A stretch of DNA of 64,000 bases from JBBRBB01 sp038206235 (lineage in GTDB: Bacteria; Bacteroidota; Bacteroidia; Chitinophagales; Chitinophagaceae), in contig JBBRBB010000003.1 of the NCBI GenBank assembly GCA_038206235.1, forward strand, positions 62,001 to 126,000, written 5' to 3'. This document shows, piece after piece, positions 63,828-64,000 of this stretch. The position numbers were made by a program, and so were the translations under genes. The first letter of the stretch is position 1. Each line of letters opens with the position of its first letter. The notes under the pieces are model-generated. The model saw only the letters and a program-made list of their open reading frames with translations. It was not told where the DNA came from and searched no databases.

Positions 63828-64000
63828 TATAAATAAACTTTTAAAAGCAAAACCAATAAATGTATTGCTTTGCTTGCTTTAAACAATAAGCAGCGAAGGT
63901 AAACTATACAAAGGGAAAACCCGCTCTTTTATTTGCTAAAATAGCTTTTACTTACGGGGATAAGCTAAATCTTAACTAACTAACACATGGAAGTTTGTAA

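Overview
The window comes from an AT-rich, non-flagellated member of the Bacteroidota, most likely Chitinophagaceae-like. The evidence is type IX secretion (T9SS) C-terminal sorting domains on several secreted proteins, a fused SecDF, DUF4293, DUF4294, DUF2911 and HU-CCDC81 family proteins, bacillithiol deacetylase BshB1, and -7 promoter boxes of the form TAnnTTTG without Shine-Dalgarno sequences. No rRNA, tRNA, CRISPR array, integrase or complete insertion sequence was seen.

Layout. 1-13.7 kb: two tandem, paralogous giant secreted beta-helix/Ig-like proteins on the minus strand, the first cut by the window edge. 14.4-18.0 kb: a multiply frameshifted DUF3089 hydrolase, then a BlaI/BlaR1-type regulator pair with a palindrome over its promoter. 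18.0-20.6 kb: ffh-rpsP-rimM on the minus strand. 21-33.6 kb: accessory genes, including T9SS proteins, an M43 protease, a D-amino-acid oxidase-like enzyme, a decayed DUF2281/PIN toxin-antitoxin remnant, a GNAT gene carrying an in-frame repeat insertion, a LytS/LytTR two-component locus with a degenerate second kinase, a haloperoxidase/PAP2 lipoprotein and a wrecked tail-fibre-like gene. 33.7-40.7 kb: pdxJ, an arginase-family enzyme, ccmE-ccmF, DUF4294 and bshB1. 40.8-48.6 kb: a four-gene operon described below. 48.7-58.8 kb: secDF, an FKBP lipoprotein, HU-CCDC81, YhhN, groES-groEL and a D-aminoacylase-like lipoprotein. 58.9-62.7 kb: a decayed CHASE2/FecR-like/CHAT cluster. 62.8-63.8 kb: a fatty-acid desaturase.

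The best candidate for an undescribed system is the operon at 40.8-48.6 kb. It encodes an unrecognised 280-residue protein, a CHAT-family caspase-like protease with an apparent His249/Cys300 dyad, a 1196-residue TPR protein ending in a domain that reads like the soluble C-terminal domain of the flagellar/type III export gate FlhA/SctV (FHIPEP), and a 552-residue protein that appears to hold two further FHIPEP-like modules. None has a membrane anchor, and no flagellar or type III secretion gene lies nearby. I infer a soluble assembly built on an FlhA-like ring scaffold and coupled to a protease; the domain calls rest on reading motifs by eye and need profile searches.

A second theme is decay. 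Seven loci (DUF3089, the DUF2281 antitoxin, the PIN toxin, the tail-fibre-like gene, CHASE2, the FecR-like gene and CHAT) carry single-base frameshifts or truncations. Long and essential genes, including a 9.9-kb reading frame, are intact, which argues for real pseudogenes rather than general sequencing error. Intergenic regions also hold several kinds of short repeats: REP-like palindromes, a purine-rich GTAGGGA array, and short word-like tandem repeats next to stop codons.
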